A stretch of DNA of 64,000 bases from UBA668 sp039796575 (lineage in GTDB: Bacteria > Actinomycetota > Acidimicrobiia > Acidimicrobiales > Ilumatobacteraceae): NCBI GenBank assembly GCA_039796575.1, contig JBDKJP010000017.1, positions 49,307-113,306 on the forward strand. Reading direction: 5' to 3'. Both the position numbers and the translations under genes were made by a program. Below, in pieces: positions 7,895 to 16,454 of this stretch. The notes under the pieces are model-generated. The model was not told the origin of the DNA. It made no database searches and saw only the letters and a program-made list of their open reading frames with translations. Positions within the stretch are counted from its first letter, which is position 1, and every line of letters begins with the position of its first letter.

Positions 7895-9378
7895 ACGCCC
7901 ACCTCCTCGGCCGGGAGCTCGAGCACGAACCGCGCCCCGGGCTCACCGTCGGCACGGTCCTCCACCCACACCCGGCCGCCGTGCATGCGCGTGTGCTCGT
8001 CGACGAGCGCAAGGCCGAGGCCCGCCCCGTCGCTGCTGCTGCGACGACCGGCCACCGCGCCGCGGGCGAACCGTTCGAAGATGAGCTCGCGCTCCTCGGG
8101 CGGCACGCCGGCGCCGTGGTCCTCGACGATGATCCACACGTGGCCGAGCGGCTCGCCCTCACCCTCGGGCTCGGTGACCGAGATCTCGGCGTCGCCGCCA
8201 CCGTGCAGACGGGCGTTGTCGATGAGGTTCGCGACCACGCGGGCCAGGCGTCGCCGGTCGCCACTGATGACCACTCGTTCGCTGCGCTCGGTCACCCGCA
8301 CCGGGGTGGTGGGGGCACTGCTCACGGCCACCGCCTGGCGCACGAACTCGGCGACCAGCAGGTCCTCGAGGTGCAGGCGGATGGCACCGGCGTCGAAGCG
8401 GGAGATCTCGAGCAGGTCCTCGACCAGACCCTGGAACCGGGTCACGTCGGCCACCAGCAGGTCGAGCGCCGCCTGGGCACGCTCGGGCATGTCGTCGCGC
8501 CGGGCCTGCATCACCTCCACGCTGGCCGCGAGGGTCATCAGCGGGGAGCGCAGCTCGTGGCTGACGTCGCTCGCGAACCGGGCGTCGCGCTCGACGCGCG
8601 CCTGCAACGCGGACGCCATGTCGTTGAACGCGTTGGCCAGCACCCGCAGGTCGGGGTCGTCGGTGGGCTCGAGGCGGGTGTCGAGCCGTCCACCGGCGAT
8701 GGCCTGCGCGGCCTGCGCCGCGTCGCCCAGCGGCCGCACGGCGCGGCTCGCGACGAGCGTGCCGAGGAGCGCGCCGGCGAGGGTGGTGATGAACCCGGCG
8801 AACAGCAGGCTGAACAGCACGCTGCGCAACGTGGACGCGACGTCGTCCATGGGGACGAACTCGAAGTAGCTCGTGTCGGGCACGTCGAGCGGGATGCCCA
8901 CCACCAGCACCGGCACGCCGTCGATGCGCGTGGTCATGCGGGAGGCGACCCCGTCGTCGATGACCCGCTGCTGCAACGCGGTGGGGATCTCGCCCGGGTC
9001 GTAGATGGTGCTCGGCGCGGTCCACACCCCGGCCGAGTTGATGGCGAACAGCTGCACGCCCTGGCTCTGCAGGCGGGCGGCAGCGGTGGAGACCGAGCCG
9101 TTCGCGGTGGTGAGCTCGCTCTGCACGGTGCCGGCGTTGCGGTACGCCGTGTCGATGGCCGAGGTGTCGCGCTGGTCGACCACGCTGCTGCGCGTGAAGC
9201 TGTACGCGGCCGCCGCCAGGAAGCAGGCGAGGAACAGCGCACCGAGGCCGAACATGAAGAAGATGCGCGTGCGCAGACCCACGCGGCGCGGCTGCCAGCC
9301 GCGCACGACGTGACGGACCCGGCCCCACCGGCCGGACGGTGGCAACGCCACTTCGGTGGTGGGATCGACGACGGACAC
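7891..9378 (-). CDS. mtrB: Sensor histidine kinase, MtrB-like
   Basis: A 495-residue membrane kinase. Transmembrane helices at about 39-60 and 186-210 flank an extracytoplasmic domain of roughly 125 residues. A HAMP linker (210-262) leads to the HisKA motif FASDVSHELRSPL (His274), an N box VVANLIDNARLHGG, and G boxes EDHGAGVPPEE and DGAGLGLALVDEH. The start is a GTG eleven bases after the regulator stop. The order regulator, kinase, GerMN lipoprotein matches the mtrAB-lpqB operon, which controls cell-wall and division genes in relatives. Confidence 0.9.
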   Translation of the reverse strand: MSVVDPTTEVALPPSGRWGRVRHVVRGWQPRRVGLRTRIFFMFGLGALFLACFLAAAAYSFTRSSVVDQRDTSAIDTAYRNAGTVQSELTTANGSVSTAAARLQSQGVQLFAINSAGVWTAPSTIYDPGEIPTALQQRVIDDGVASRMTTRIDGVPVLVVGIPLDVPDTSYFEFVPMDDVASTLRSVLFSLLFAGFITTLAGALLGTLVASRAVRPLGDAAQAAQAIAGGRLDTRLEPTDDPDLRVLANAFNDMASALQARVERDARFASDVSHELRSPLMTLAASVEVMQARRDDMPERAQAALDLLVADVTRFQGLVEDLLEISRFDAGAIRLHLEDLLVAEFVRQAVAVSSAPTTPVRVTERSERVVISGDRRRLARVVANLIDNARLHGGGDAEISVTEPEGEGEPLGHVWIIVEDHGAGVPPEERELIFERFARGAVAGRRSSSDGAGLGLALVDEHTRMHGGRVWVEDRADGEPGARFVLELPAEEVGV

Positions 9379-9389
9379 GACGGACGAGG

Positions 9390-10079
9390 TCAGGACTGGA
9401 GGCGGTAGCCGAGGCCGCGCACGGTGACGACGTGGCGCGGGTTCGCCGGGTCGATCTCCACCTTGGTGCGCAGACGGCGCACGTGCACGTCGACGAGGCG
9501 GCCGTCACCGAAGTAGTCGTAGCCCCACACCTTGTCGAGCAGGCTCTCGCGGCTGAACACGCGGCCCGGGTTCTGCGCCAGCTCGCAGAGCAGGCGGAAC
9601 TCGGTCTTGGTGAGGTGCAGCTCGGTGCCCGCACGGGTGACCTTGCCCTCGTCGGGCACGATCTCGAGGTCGCCGAAGACGAGCTTGGCGTGGCCGGGGC
9701 TGATGGGCCGGATGCGGCGCAGCAGGGCGCGGATGCGCGCCGACAGCTCCTTCGGCGCGAACGGCTTGGTGAGGTAGTCGTCGGCGCCGGCCTCGAGTCC
9801 CGCCACCACGTCGTGCGTGTCGTTGCGGGCGGTGACCATCACGATCGGCACGTCGCTGGTGCGGCGCAGCGTGCGACACAGCTCGAAGCCGTCGATGCCC
9901 GGCAGCATGATGTCGATGAGCACCACGTCGGGGGTGGCGCGCTGGAACAGCTCGATGGCTTCCTCACCGCTGCCGGCCTCGTCGACGGTCCAGCCCTCGT
10001 CCTCGAGCGCCAGCTTCACGGCCGTGCGGATGCGCTCGTCGTCTTCCACGGAGAGGATGCGGGTTCCCACACCTCCCAT
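9390..10079 (-). CDS. mtrA: OmpR-family response regulator, MtrA-like
   Basis: A 229-residue regulator. The receiver domain has SVEDDERIR, phosphoacceptor Asp56 in LIDIMLPGIDGFELC, Thr in VMVTARND and Lys in YLTKPFAPKEL. The winged-helix domain has LTKTEFRLLCELAQNPGRVF, SRESLLDKVWGYDYFGDGR and VDVHVRRLRTKVE. The segment DGRLVDVHVRRLR is typical of MtrA. The ATG at 10079 gives the family's usual length. It lies 14 bases downstream of the inositol-phosphatase gene, so it may be transcribed with it. Confidence 0.92.
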   Translation of the reverse strand: MGGVGTRILSVEDDERIRTAVKLALEDEGWTVDEAGSGEEAIELFQRATPDVVLIDIMLPGIDGFELCRTLRRTSDVPIVMVTARNDTHDVVAGLEAGADDYLTKPFAPKELSARIRALLRRIRPISPGHAKLVFGDLEIVPDEGKVTRAGTELHLTKTEFRLLCELAQNPGRVFSRESLLDKVWGYDYFGDGRLVDVHVRRLRTKVEIDPANPRHVVTVRGLGYRLQS

Positions 10080-10093
10080 GATGGCAGACCGGG

Positions 10094-10909
10094 TCAGTGC
10101 AACAGCGTCTGGTCGACCTCGTCGATGAGCCGGCGCATCGGTTCGAACAGCGCGGGGTTCGCGACGAGCACCGACGAGGGGCGCACCGGACCGCCGTCGA
10201 GGCTGCCCGTACGGCATCCGGCCTCGCGGGCCACCAGCTCGCCGGCGGCGAGATCCCACGGGCCGAGGAACTCCTCGAAGTACACGTCGACGCGGCCGGC
10301 CGCGACGTGGCACAGGTCGACGGCGGCGGCGCCGGAGCGGCGCAGGTCGCGCACGCTGGGCAGCATCGCGGCGATGCGCTGCGCCTGCACGGCACGGCGC
10401 TCGGGCAGGTAGCTGAACCCGGACGCCACGAGCGCCACGGCCAACTGGTCGGTGGTGGTGCAGCGGATGGGAGCGCCATCGAGCCACGCGCCGGCGCCGT
10501 GCGCCGCGGTGAACAGCTCGTCGGTGGCCGGCACGTAGACGGCGCCGACCTCGGTGCGCATCGCCCCGTCGACCTCGCGTCGCGCGGCGATGGACACGGC
10601 ATAGCCGGGCAGCCCGTAGAGGAAGTTCGTGGTGCCGTCGATGGGATCGATGAGCCACTCCACACCCGACGTGCCGGGTGTGTCGGTGCCCTCTTCGCCG
10701 ATGAGGCCGTCGTTCGGCCGTGCCGCCAGGATGCCGCCGACGACGAGCGTCTCGCTGGCACGGTCGAACTCGGTGACCACGTCGGTGGACGACGACTTCG
10801 TGTCGGCCGTGGCGATGCCCGTGGCCGCACGGCCGTCGCGCACCATGCGCCCGGCCCGGGTGGCCAGCTCGCTCGCGAGCTCGAGCAGCTCGGCCTGCAG
10901 TGGGGTCAC
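10094..10909 (-). CDS. Inositol-monophosphatase-family phosphatase
   Basis: A 271-residue member of the Li-sensitive FIG superfamily (inositol-1-phosphatase, histidinol-phosphatase and related sugar phosphatases). Metal-site motifs are visible: GEEGT, WLIDPIDGTTNFLYGLP (the DPIDGT metal ligands) and the C-terminal GPWDLAAGELVAREAG. The GTG at 10909 overlaps the stop of the small membrane protein gene (GTGA), so the two are probably translationally coupled. Inositol phosphatase activity would suit mycothiol and inositol-lipid synthesis, but histidinol phosphatase cannot be excluded. Confidence 0.88.
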   Translation of the reverse strand: MTPLQAELLELASELATRAGRMVRDGRAATGIATADTKSSSTDVVTEFDRASETLVVGGILAARPNDGLIGEEGTDTPGTSGVEWLIDPIDGTTNFLYGLPGYAVSIAARREVDGAMRTEVGAVYVPATDELFTAAHGAGAWLDGAPIRCTTTDQLAVALVASGFSYLPERRAVQAQRIAAMLPSVRDLRRSGAAAVDLCHVAAGRVDVYFEEFLGPWDLAAGELVAREAGCRTGSLDGGPVRPSSVLVANPALFEPMRRLIDEVDQTLLH

Positions 10910-11184
10910 GCGCGTCCCGCTCGCTCGCGCTGCTCGATCTGTCGCCATTCCCCGACGGCGCGCAGCACCAGCACGGCGACCACGCTCATGCCGCCGGCGG
11001 CGATGAGTGCGCCGACGAGCAACCCGATGCCCTTCGGCGCCTCGCACGAACCGGTGCACTGCAGGTCGACCAGCGTGTAGCCGATGAGGGCGCCGGCCAC
11101 GCCGCCCAGCAGGATGGCGGCGAAGGCCGCCACGCGCGCGGCGGGCGAGGGCAGGGCCGAGAGGGGACGTTCTTCTTCGGTCAC
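10906..11184 (-). CDS. Small two-helix membrane protein
   Basis: A 92-residue protein of unknown function with two hydrophobic helices, VAAFAAILLGGVAGALIGYT and GIGLLVGALIAAGGMSVVAV. Between them lies a short loop with two cysteines (LQCTGSCEAP) that could form a disulfide outside the membrane. The GTG at 11184 follows a TACGCT hexamer by six bases. It is the first gene of the minus-strand run leading to mtrA and mtrB. Confidence 0.7.
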   Translation of the reverse strand: MTEEERPLSALPSPAARVAAFAAILLGGVAGALIGYTLVDLQCTGSCEAPKGIGLLVGALIAAGGMSVVAVLVLRAVGEWRQIEQRERAGRA

Positions 11185-11190
11185 CCCGCC

Positions 11191-11200
11191 AGCGTAGGCT
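11191..11200. promoter_or_regulatory. Overlapping divergent -10 elements
   Basis: In AGCGTAGGCT the plus-strand TAGGCT (11195-11200) lies eight bases before the GTG at 11209, and the minus-strand TACGCT (11196-11191) lies six bases before the GTG at 11184. The two hexamers share two bases. Confidence 0.5.
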
Positions 11201-11208
11201 CCCCGACC

Positions 11209-11946
11209 GTGCGCGCCACGGTGGTCGTCCCCACGTTCAACGAGATCGACAACATCGAGCGGCTGCTGCGCGCCGTACGGGCCGTCGCGCCCGATGCGCG
11301 CATCCTCGTGGTCGACGACGGCAGCCCCGACGGCACGGCCGACGCAGCCGAGAAGCTGGGCGAGGAGCTCGGCAACATCGACGTGCTGCGCCGCACCGTG
11401 AAGGAGGGCCTCGGGCACGCGTACCGTGCCGGTCTGCGGCGGGCCATCGACGACGGCGCCGAGATCTGCGTGCAGATGGACGCCGACCTGTCGCACGACC
11501 CCGCGGTGCTGCCGGCGCTGCTCAGCAACGTCGAGCACGGCGCCGACCTCGCCATCGGCAGCCGGTACGTCCCGGGTGGCCGCACCGTCGACTGGCCGAA
11601 GGGTCGTCGGTGGCTGTCGCGGTGGGGCAACCGCTACGCCGCGGGCGTGCTCGGGCTGGCCGTCAACGACGCCACCGCCGGCTACCGCGCCTACCGCTCG
11701 GCCACCCTGGTGCGCATGGAGTTCGAGACCGTGCAGGCGGAGGGCTACGGCTTCCAGATCGAGATGACGTACCGGCTCATCAGCGTCGGCGGCAAGGTGG
11801 TCGAGTTCCCGATCAGCTTCCATGACCGCACCGAGGGCGAGTCGAAGCTGTCGGGCAGCATCATCCGTGAGGCGTTCGGCCTGGTGGCCCGCCTGTGGGT
11901 GAGCGACTTCCGCGGTCGCCGCGAACGGCGCGCGCAGGGCGGCTGA
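11209..11946 (+). CDS. Polyprenol-phosphate glycosyltransferase (Dpm1-like)
   Basis: A 245-residue GT2-family enzyme. It has VVVPTFNEIDNIERLL, LVVDDGSPDGTAD (nucleotide and metal site), the DAD-type motif QMDADLSHDPA, IGSRYVPGG and GYRAYRS, followed by GYGFQIEMTYR. This set matches dolichyl/polyprenol-phosphate mannosyltransferases that load GDP-mannose onto a lipid carrier. There is no C-terminal membrane domain, so it is the soluble catalytic type. The GTG start follows a leaderless -10. The stop is followed after four bases by the Nudix gene. Confidence 0.9.
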   Translation: MRATVVVPTFNEIDNIERLLRAVRAVAPDARILVVDDGSPDGTADAAEKLGEELGNIDVLRRTVKEGLGHAYRAGLRRAIDDGAEICVQMDADLSHDPAVLPALLSNVEHGADLAIGSRYVPGGRTVDWPKGRRWLSRWGNRYAAGVLGLAVNDATAGYRAYRSATLVRMEFETVQAEGYGFQIEMTYRLISVGGKVVEFPISFHDRTEGESKLSGSIIREAFGLVARLWVSDFRGRRERRAQGG

Positions 11947-11950
11947 CGGC

Positions 11951-12433
11951 ATGCGCCGGTGGCTGGTCGGTGGCGCACTCATCCGCCACGGTGACGGGTT
12001 GGTGCTGGTGGGCAACCGCCGGCGCGACCAGTCGATGGAGTGGACGCCGCCCGGCGGCGTCATCGACGCGGGCGAGACGCTGCTCGAGGGGCTGGAACGC
12101 GAGGTCCTCGAGGAGACCGGTCTGCGCATCCTCGGCTGGGCCCAGCGCAGCTACACCGTGCAGGTCGACGCGCCCGACATGGGGTGGCAGCTCCGGGTGG
12201 AGGCGTGGGAGGCCACCGGGGTCGACGGCGAGGTGCGCATCGCCGACCCCGACGGCATCGTCGAGGAGGTGCGCCACGTCGCGGCCGCCGACGCGCTCGA
12301 ACTCCTGCAGGCCAGCCCGCCCTGGGTGCACGCGCCGGTGGGCGAGTGGCTCGGCGGCGAGACCGGCGGCCGCTACCGGTTCGCGCTCCACGGGCAACAG
12401 CGCCAGGGGGCGCGGATCGAACGGTTGGCGTGA
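11951..12433 (+). CDS. Nudix hydrolase
   Basis: A 160-residue protein with a complete Nudix box, GGVIDAGETLLEGLEREVLEETGL (residues about 35-58), matching G-x5-E-x7-R-E-U-x-E-E-x-G-U. It hydrolyses a nucleoside diphosphate linked to another group, but the substrate is not evident. It lies between the glycosyltransferase and dinB genes, and its stop overlaps the dinB start (GTGA). A role in sanitising damaged nucleotides next to a translesion polymerase is possible but unproven. Confidence 0.88.
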   Translation: MRRWLVGGALIRHGDGLVLVGNRRRDQSMEWTPPGGVIDAGETLLEGLEREVLEETGLRILGWAQRSYTVQVDAPDMGWQLRVEAWEATGVDGEVRIADPDGIVEEVRHVAAADALELLQASPPWVHAPVGEWLGGETGGRYRFALHGQQRQGARIERLA

Positions 12434-13731
12434 CCGTGCCGTCGACGCGCAACATCCTGCACGTCGACATGGACGCGTTCTACGTGAGCGTGGAACTGCG
12501 CCGCCGGCCCGACCTGGTGGGCAAGCCGGTCGTCGTCGGCGGCACGGGCAACCGCGGGGTCATCGCCGCGGCGTCGTACGAGGCGCGCCGCTACGGGGTG
12601 TTCTCGGCGATGCCGTCGACCACGGCCCGGCGGTTGTGCCCCGACGCCGTGTTCCTGCCGGGCGACCACGACCTGTACGCGCGGGTCAGCGCCGAGGTGC
12701 ACGAGATCTTCCAGTCGGTCACGCCGTACATCGAGCCGCTGGCGCTCGACGAGGCGTTCCTCGACGTGAGCGGCGCGGTGCGCCTGTTCGGCGACGGCGT
12801 CCAGATCGGGCATCGGCTGCGCGACGACGTGTGGCAGCAACTGCAGCTGCGGTGCAGCGTCGGCGTGGCCCCGAACAAGTTCCTCGCCAAGCTCGCGTCG
12901 AAGGCCGCCAAGCCGGTGCCCCGCCCGGGTGGTGTGGTCGACGGCCCCGGCGTGCTCGAGGTGCGACCGGGGGAGGAGCTCGCGTTCCTGCACCCGCTGC
13001 CGGTGAAGGCGCTCTGGGGCGTCGGACCGGCCACGCTGGAACGGCTCACCCGCTTCGGTGTGCGCACGGTGGGCGATCTGGCGCAGCTCGACGAGGCGGC
13101 CCTCGTGGCCGCGGTGGGCAAGGCCCACGGACAGCACCTGCACCAGCTGAGCTGGGCCATCGACGACCGGCCCGTGGAGGTCGACCGGGAGATGAAGTCG
13201 CTCTCCCACGAGGAGACCTTCGCGCACGACCTGCACACCCACGACGAGCTGCGCCGCGAACTGGTGCGCCTCGCCGACGGCGTCGCCGGCCGCCTGCGCC
13301 AGCACGGCACCGGCGCCCGCACCCTGTCGCTGAAGGTGCGCTTCGCGGGCTTCCACACCATCACCCGGGCCGTCACCGTGCCCACGGCGGTGCACACCGC
13401 GCACGCCATCGTGCAGGCCGTCGAGCCGCTGCTCGAGGCCGTCGACCCCTCGCCGGGTGTCCGTCTGCTGGGCGTGAGCGCCACCAACTTCGGCACCCCG
13501 GCCGAGCAGCTGTCGCTCGACGACCTGCTCGCGGGCACCGCCCCTGGCGGTGCACCGGCCACGGCGCACGAGTGGGAGGCCGCCGAGGAGACCATCGACG
13601 CCATCCGCTCGCGCTTCGGTGCGGCCGCCATCGGCCCGGCCAGCGCGGTCGGCGGACGGGGGCTCCGCCTGGTGCGCAAGGGCGCCCAGCAGTGGGGCCC
13701 CGACCAGGCGCCACCACCTGCGACGGACTGA
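12430..13731 (+). CDS. dinB: DNA polymerase IV (Y-family)
   Basis: A 433-residue translesion polymerase. Catalytic carboxylates are in HVDMDAFYVSVE and the second-site LALDEAFLDVSG. Other Y-family landmarks are GVIAAASYEARRYGVFSAMP, SVGVAPNKFLAKLASKAAKP and the helix-hairpin-helix LPVKALWGVGPATLERL, followed by the little-finger domain. EQLSLDDLL (about residue 359) resembles a sliding-clamp-binding QLxL motif. The GTG at 12430 overlaps the Nudix stop and precedes a normal N-terminus (STRNILHVDMDAF). Confidence 0.95.
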   Translation: MTVPSTRNILHVDMDAFYVSVELRRRPDLVGKPVVVGGTGNRGVIAAASYEARRYGVFSAMPSTTARRLCPDAVFLPGDHDLYARVSAEVHEIFQSVTPYIEPLALDEAFLDVSGAVRLFGDGVQIGHRLRDDVWQQLQLRCSVGVAPNKFLAKLASKAAKPVPRPGGVVDGPGVLEVRPGEELAFLHPLPVKALWGVGPATLERLTRFGVRTVGDLAQLDEAALVAAVGKAHGQHLHQLSWAIDDRPVEVDREMKSLSHEETFAHDLHTHDELRRELVRLADGVAGRLRQHGTGARTLSLKVRFAGFHTITRAVTVPTAVHTAHAIVQAVEPLLEAVDPSPGVRLLGVSATNFGTPAEQLSLDDLLAGTAPGGAPATAHEWEAAEETIDAIRSRFGAAAIGPASAVGGRGLRLVRKGAQQWGPDQAPPPATD

Positions 13732-13800
13732 TCGGCCGCGTTGTCTCTCCCTGGGAAATCTGCGAAGATGCAGACACGGCCCATCGCTCAGGAGTTCGGA

Positions 13801-14130
13801 ATGCCGCTCTCGGAAGACGAACAACGGATCCTCCGTCAGATCGAAGAGCAGCTTCAGCGCGACCCTGGCTTCGGGCGGAACCTGCACCCTCGTGGTGACG
13901 GCAGCCGTCGCGCCCTCGTGGCGTCGGGTGTGGCCGCGGTGGCGTGCCTCGTGCTCACGGTGGCGTTGCTGTCGGTGAGCCCGTTCCTGTCGTTCGCTGC
14001 GTTCGTCGGCGCACTCGTCGCCGCACTGGTGTGCGAGCGGCACGCCCGCACCCTCGGCGAGGCGGGCATCAACAACCTCACCGAGAACATGCGCGGCAAG
14101 TTCGGCACCCCGAACCGCCGCGACGACTGA
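13801..14130 (+). CDS. DUF3040-type small membrane protein
   Basis: A 109-residue protein starting MPLSEDEQRILRQIEEQLQR, the conserved N-terminus of actinobacterial DUF3040 proteins. Two adjacent hydrophobic stretches (about 40-80) follow, then a short polar tail. The ATG at 13801 has AGGAG six bases upstream. Genes of this family are commonly found between dinB and mraZ in actinobacteria. Its function is unknown. Confidence 0.85.
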   Translation: MPLSEDEQRILRQIEEQLQRDPGFGRNLHPRGDGSRRALVASGVAAVACLVLTVALLSVSPFLSFAAFVGALVAALVCERHARTLGEAGINNLTENMRGKFGTPNRRDD

Positions 14131-14157
14131 CCTCGCGCCGCTGACGTCGATCCGGCT

Positions 14158-14171
14158 GCGCCCCGGGGCGC
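14158..14171. terminator. GC-rich palindrome between convergent genes
   Basis: A perfect 14-base palindrome GCGCCCCGGGGCGC. It is nested inside a looser inverted repeat (CTGACG near 14141, CGTCAG near 14190) between the DUF3040 and transglutaminase stops. It could terminate transcription from both sides. There is no U-tract. Confidence 0.35.
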
Positions 14172-14189
14172 CCTCGCCGAACTGCCGCG

Positions 14190-16454
14190 TCAGCCGGCGA
14201 TGCGTCGGCGCATCATCCGCGGGTCGACCATGCCACGCAGGCGCAGGCGCCACGGGGTGATGGTGCGGCAGAACGCGTCGATGTCGTCCTCGAGCGTCTC
14301 GCAACGCTCGGCCACGTGATCGTCGAACTGGGCAGGGGAGTAGACCGCGCGGGTGACCTGCACCGCGAGCTCGCGCACCGTCACGTGGCTCACACCGACC
14401 GCCGCCTCCGCCGTGTGCGCGTACTCGATGGGCGTCTCGCCACCCACCGGCGGGGCGCCGGCCACGTTCATCACGTGGCACGCCCGCTGCCAGGCGCCGA
14501 TGACCCGGTCGCGCGGGGCACGCGAGCGCGGTCGTTGCAGCGCGGCGATCACCCGTGGTGCGAGCAGGATCCACAGCACCAGCAGCACGAGGCCGCCGAG
14601 GATGACCAACGGCACCGCCGATCCGCCGCTGCCGCCACCGCCGGACGACACGGGCGGCAGGGTGGTGCTGCCACCGTTGGGCCCGCCCGCACCGGGGCGG
14701 CCGCCCGCCGGCACCGTCGTGGTGATGCCGGGCTCGTTGATGCCACCCGGCACCGAGCTGGGCGTCGACTGGCTGGGGCCGCCGGTGCTCCCACCGGTGC
14801 CACGCGAGTCGTCCTGCTGCGCAGCGACGCCGGTGTACTGCGCCGCGTCGGGGTTGCCGCGGCTGGGCGTCGGCTCGAACGCGACCCAACCGATGCCGTC
14901 GAACCACACCTCGGGCCACGCGTGGGCGTGGCGCCCGTACACGTGGAACAGGCCGTCGTTGCCGATGTCGCCGGGGGTGTACCCGACGGCCACACGGGCG
15001 GGCAGGCCGATGCTGCGCGCCATCGCCGCGAACGTGCCGGCGAACTGCTGGCAGAACCCACGGCGGTCGCGGAGGAACACCTCCATCGCGTCGTTGCTGT
15101 TGCCCAGCTGCACGTCGAGGTCGTAGGTGAAGTTGTCGCGGAAGAACGACTGCAGCGCCATCGCCCGGTCGTACGGGGTGCCGGCGTTCGCGGTGAGCTG
15201 CACCGCCAGGTCGCGGGCGGTGTCGGGCACGCCGTCGGGGAGCTCGTAGTTCACCTGTTCGGCGCCGTTCACGGTGGCCGCGCGCAGCTGCTCGACCGTC
15301 GGGTCGACCACGATCGACGCCACGGCGATCACGTCGTCGCGCTCCAACGAGTCGCCGCTCAGCACCAGGCTGCCCGACTCGTCGGCCCAGAACACGGCAT
15401 CGGGCGACACCTGCACCGGCTGGTAGGCGGCGGGCACCAACGGGCCGCCCATCGCCTTGATGGTGAACACCTGCGACACGCGCGTGCCGGGCATCAGCAC
15501 CTCGCCCGTGCGGTCGCCCATCTCGCGCAGGTCCTCCTCGGGCGGCGACCACGCGTTGCCGTCGAAGTTCGGGAGGCCGAGGACCCGCCAGTAGTGCGCG
15601 CCGTCGTCGGACTGCACGGTGAACAACTCGGCGTTGCCGCGGTTCTTCATCCGCGCCCGGATGTCGACGAGCGGGCTGAGCACCTCGGTGACGTTGCCCT
15701 GCCGGTTGCGGGTGTCGATGAGTGCCTTCTCGCCGGCACCCGGCAGCCGCGGCGCGATGGCCCCGGCCATCACGGCGCCGGCGCCGATGGTGAGCACGAT
15801 CGCGGGCAGCGCGGCGGCGAACGTGACGCGCCGCGACCCCATCCACCCACCCTCCTGCTCGGCGTTCGTGAACCGCAGCACGGCGATGGTGCCGAGCGCC
15901 GCACCGATCCACAGCACGGCCATCAGCACCCGGTGGTTGTCGGTGCCGAGCGCGGAGGTGAACACGAACAGCACGCCGGTGGGCACCACTGCCTCCACCT
16001 GTCCGAGCGCCCGGAACGCGAACGTGTCGCTCAGCACGACGCACACGCCGATCACGGCAGCGGTGGCCGTGGCGAAGCTGCCCTCGCTGGGCACCGGCGC
16101 GACCGCCGTGGCGAACTGGTCGATGACCAGGCGCAGGTCGACGCGCATCAGATCGATGGTGCGACCGCTCGGGAACACGAAGCTCAACGTGTCGCGGTAG
16201 TAGATGATGCCGACGAGCACGAACATCGAGAGCAGCAGCGACGGCAGCGCCACCCACAGCGGGGCACGCACGACGCGCAGCACGAACGCGATGGCGTGGA
16301 GGCCGATCGCGAACGCGAGCATCGGACGCAGGTAGTCCCAGTCGGGGAAGATGCGGCACAGCGACAGCACGGTGACCGCGGTGAGCAACGTCAGCGCCAG
16401 CGTGGCCGCCGGGCGCGCCTCGTGGAAGCGGGAGGGCTCGCGTGCGCCGCTCAC
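14190..16454 (-). CDS. Transglutaminase-like membrane protein (TgpA/DUF3488 type)
   Basis: A 754-residue membrane protein. The first 240 or so residues hold several hydrophobic helices. A large extracytoplasmic region then contains a transglutaminase core with Cys in RGFCQQFAGTFAAMARSIG (about residue 467) and His in RHAHAWPEVW (about 510). After a Gly/Ser/Pro-rich linker come one more membrane helix (VPLVILGGLVLLVLWILLA) and a cytoplasmic DUF4129-like tail. The GTG at 16454 overlaps the DUF58 stop. The moxR-DUF58-transglutaminase operon is a common bacterial module; an envelope protein target is likely but unknown. Confidence 0.88.
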   Translation of the reverse strand: MSGAREPSRFHEARPAATLALTLLTAVTVLSLCRIFPDWDYLRPMLAFAIGLHAIAFVLRVVRAPLWVALPSLLLSMFVLVGIIYYRDTLSFVFPSGRTIDLMRVDLRLVIDQFATAVAPVPSEGSFATATAAVIGVCVVLSDTFAFRALGQVEAVVPTGVLFVFTSALGTDNHRVLMAVLWIGAALGTIAVLRFTNAEQEGGWMGSRRVTFAAALPAIVLTIGAGAVMAGAIAPRLPGAGEKALIDTRNRQGNVTEVLSPLVDIRARMKNRGNAELFTVQSDDGAHYWRVLGLPNFDGNAWSPPEEDLREMGDRTGEVLMPGTRVSQVFTIKAMGGPLVPAAYQPVQVSPDAVFWADESGSLVLSGDSLERDDVIAVASIVVDPTVEQLRAATVNGAEQVNYELPDGVPDTARDLAVQLTANAGTPYDRAMALQSFFRDNFTYDLDVQLGNSNDAMEVFLRDRRGFCQQFAGTFAAMARSIGLPARVAVGYTPGDIGNDGLFHVYGRHAHAWPEVWFDGIGWVAFEPTPSRGNPDAAQYTGVAAQQDDSRGTGGSTGGPSQSTPSSVPGGINEPGITTTVPAGGRPGAGGPNGGSTTLPPVSSGGGGSGGSAVPLVILGGLVLLVLWILLAPRVIAALQRPRSRAPRDRVIGAWQRACHVMNVAGAPPVGGETPIEYAHTAEAAVGVSHVTVRELAVQVTRAVYSPAQFDDHVAERCETLEDDIDAFCRTITPWRLRLRGMVDPRMMRRRIAG

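Noticed and set aside
12373..16359. Reverse-strand open frame of 1328 codons across dinB and the transglutaminase gene
   Set aside because: It crosses a gene boundary and lies out of frame with the transglutaminase, whose catalytic motifs are in another frame.
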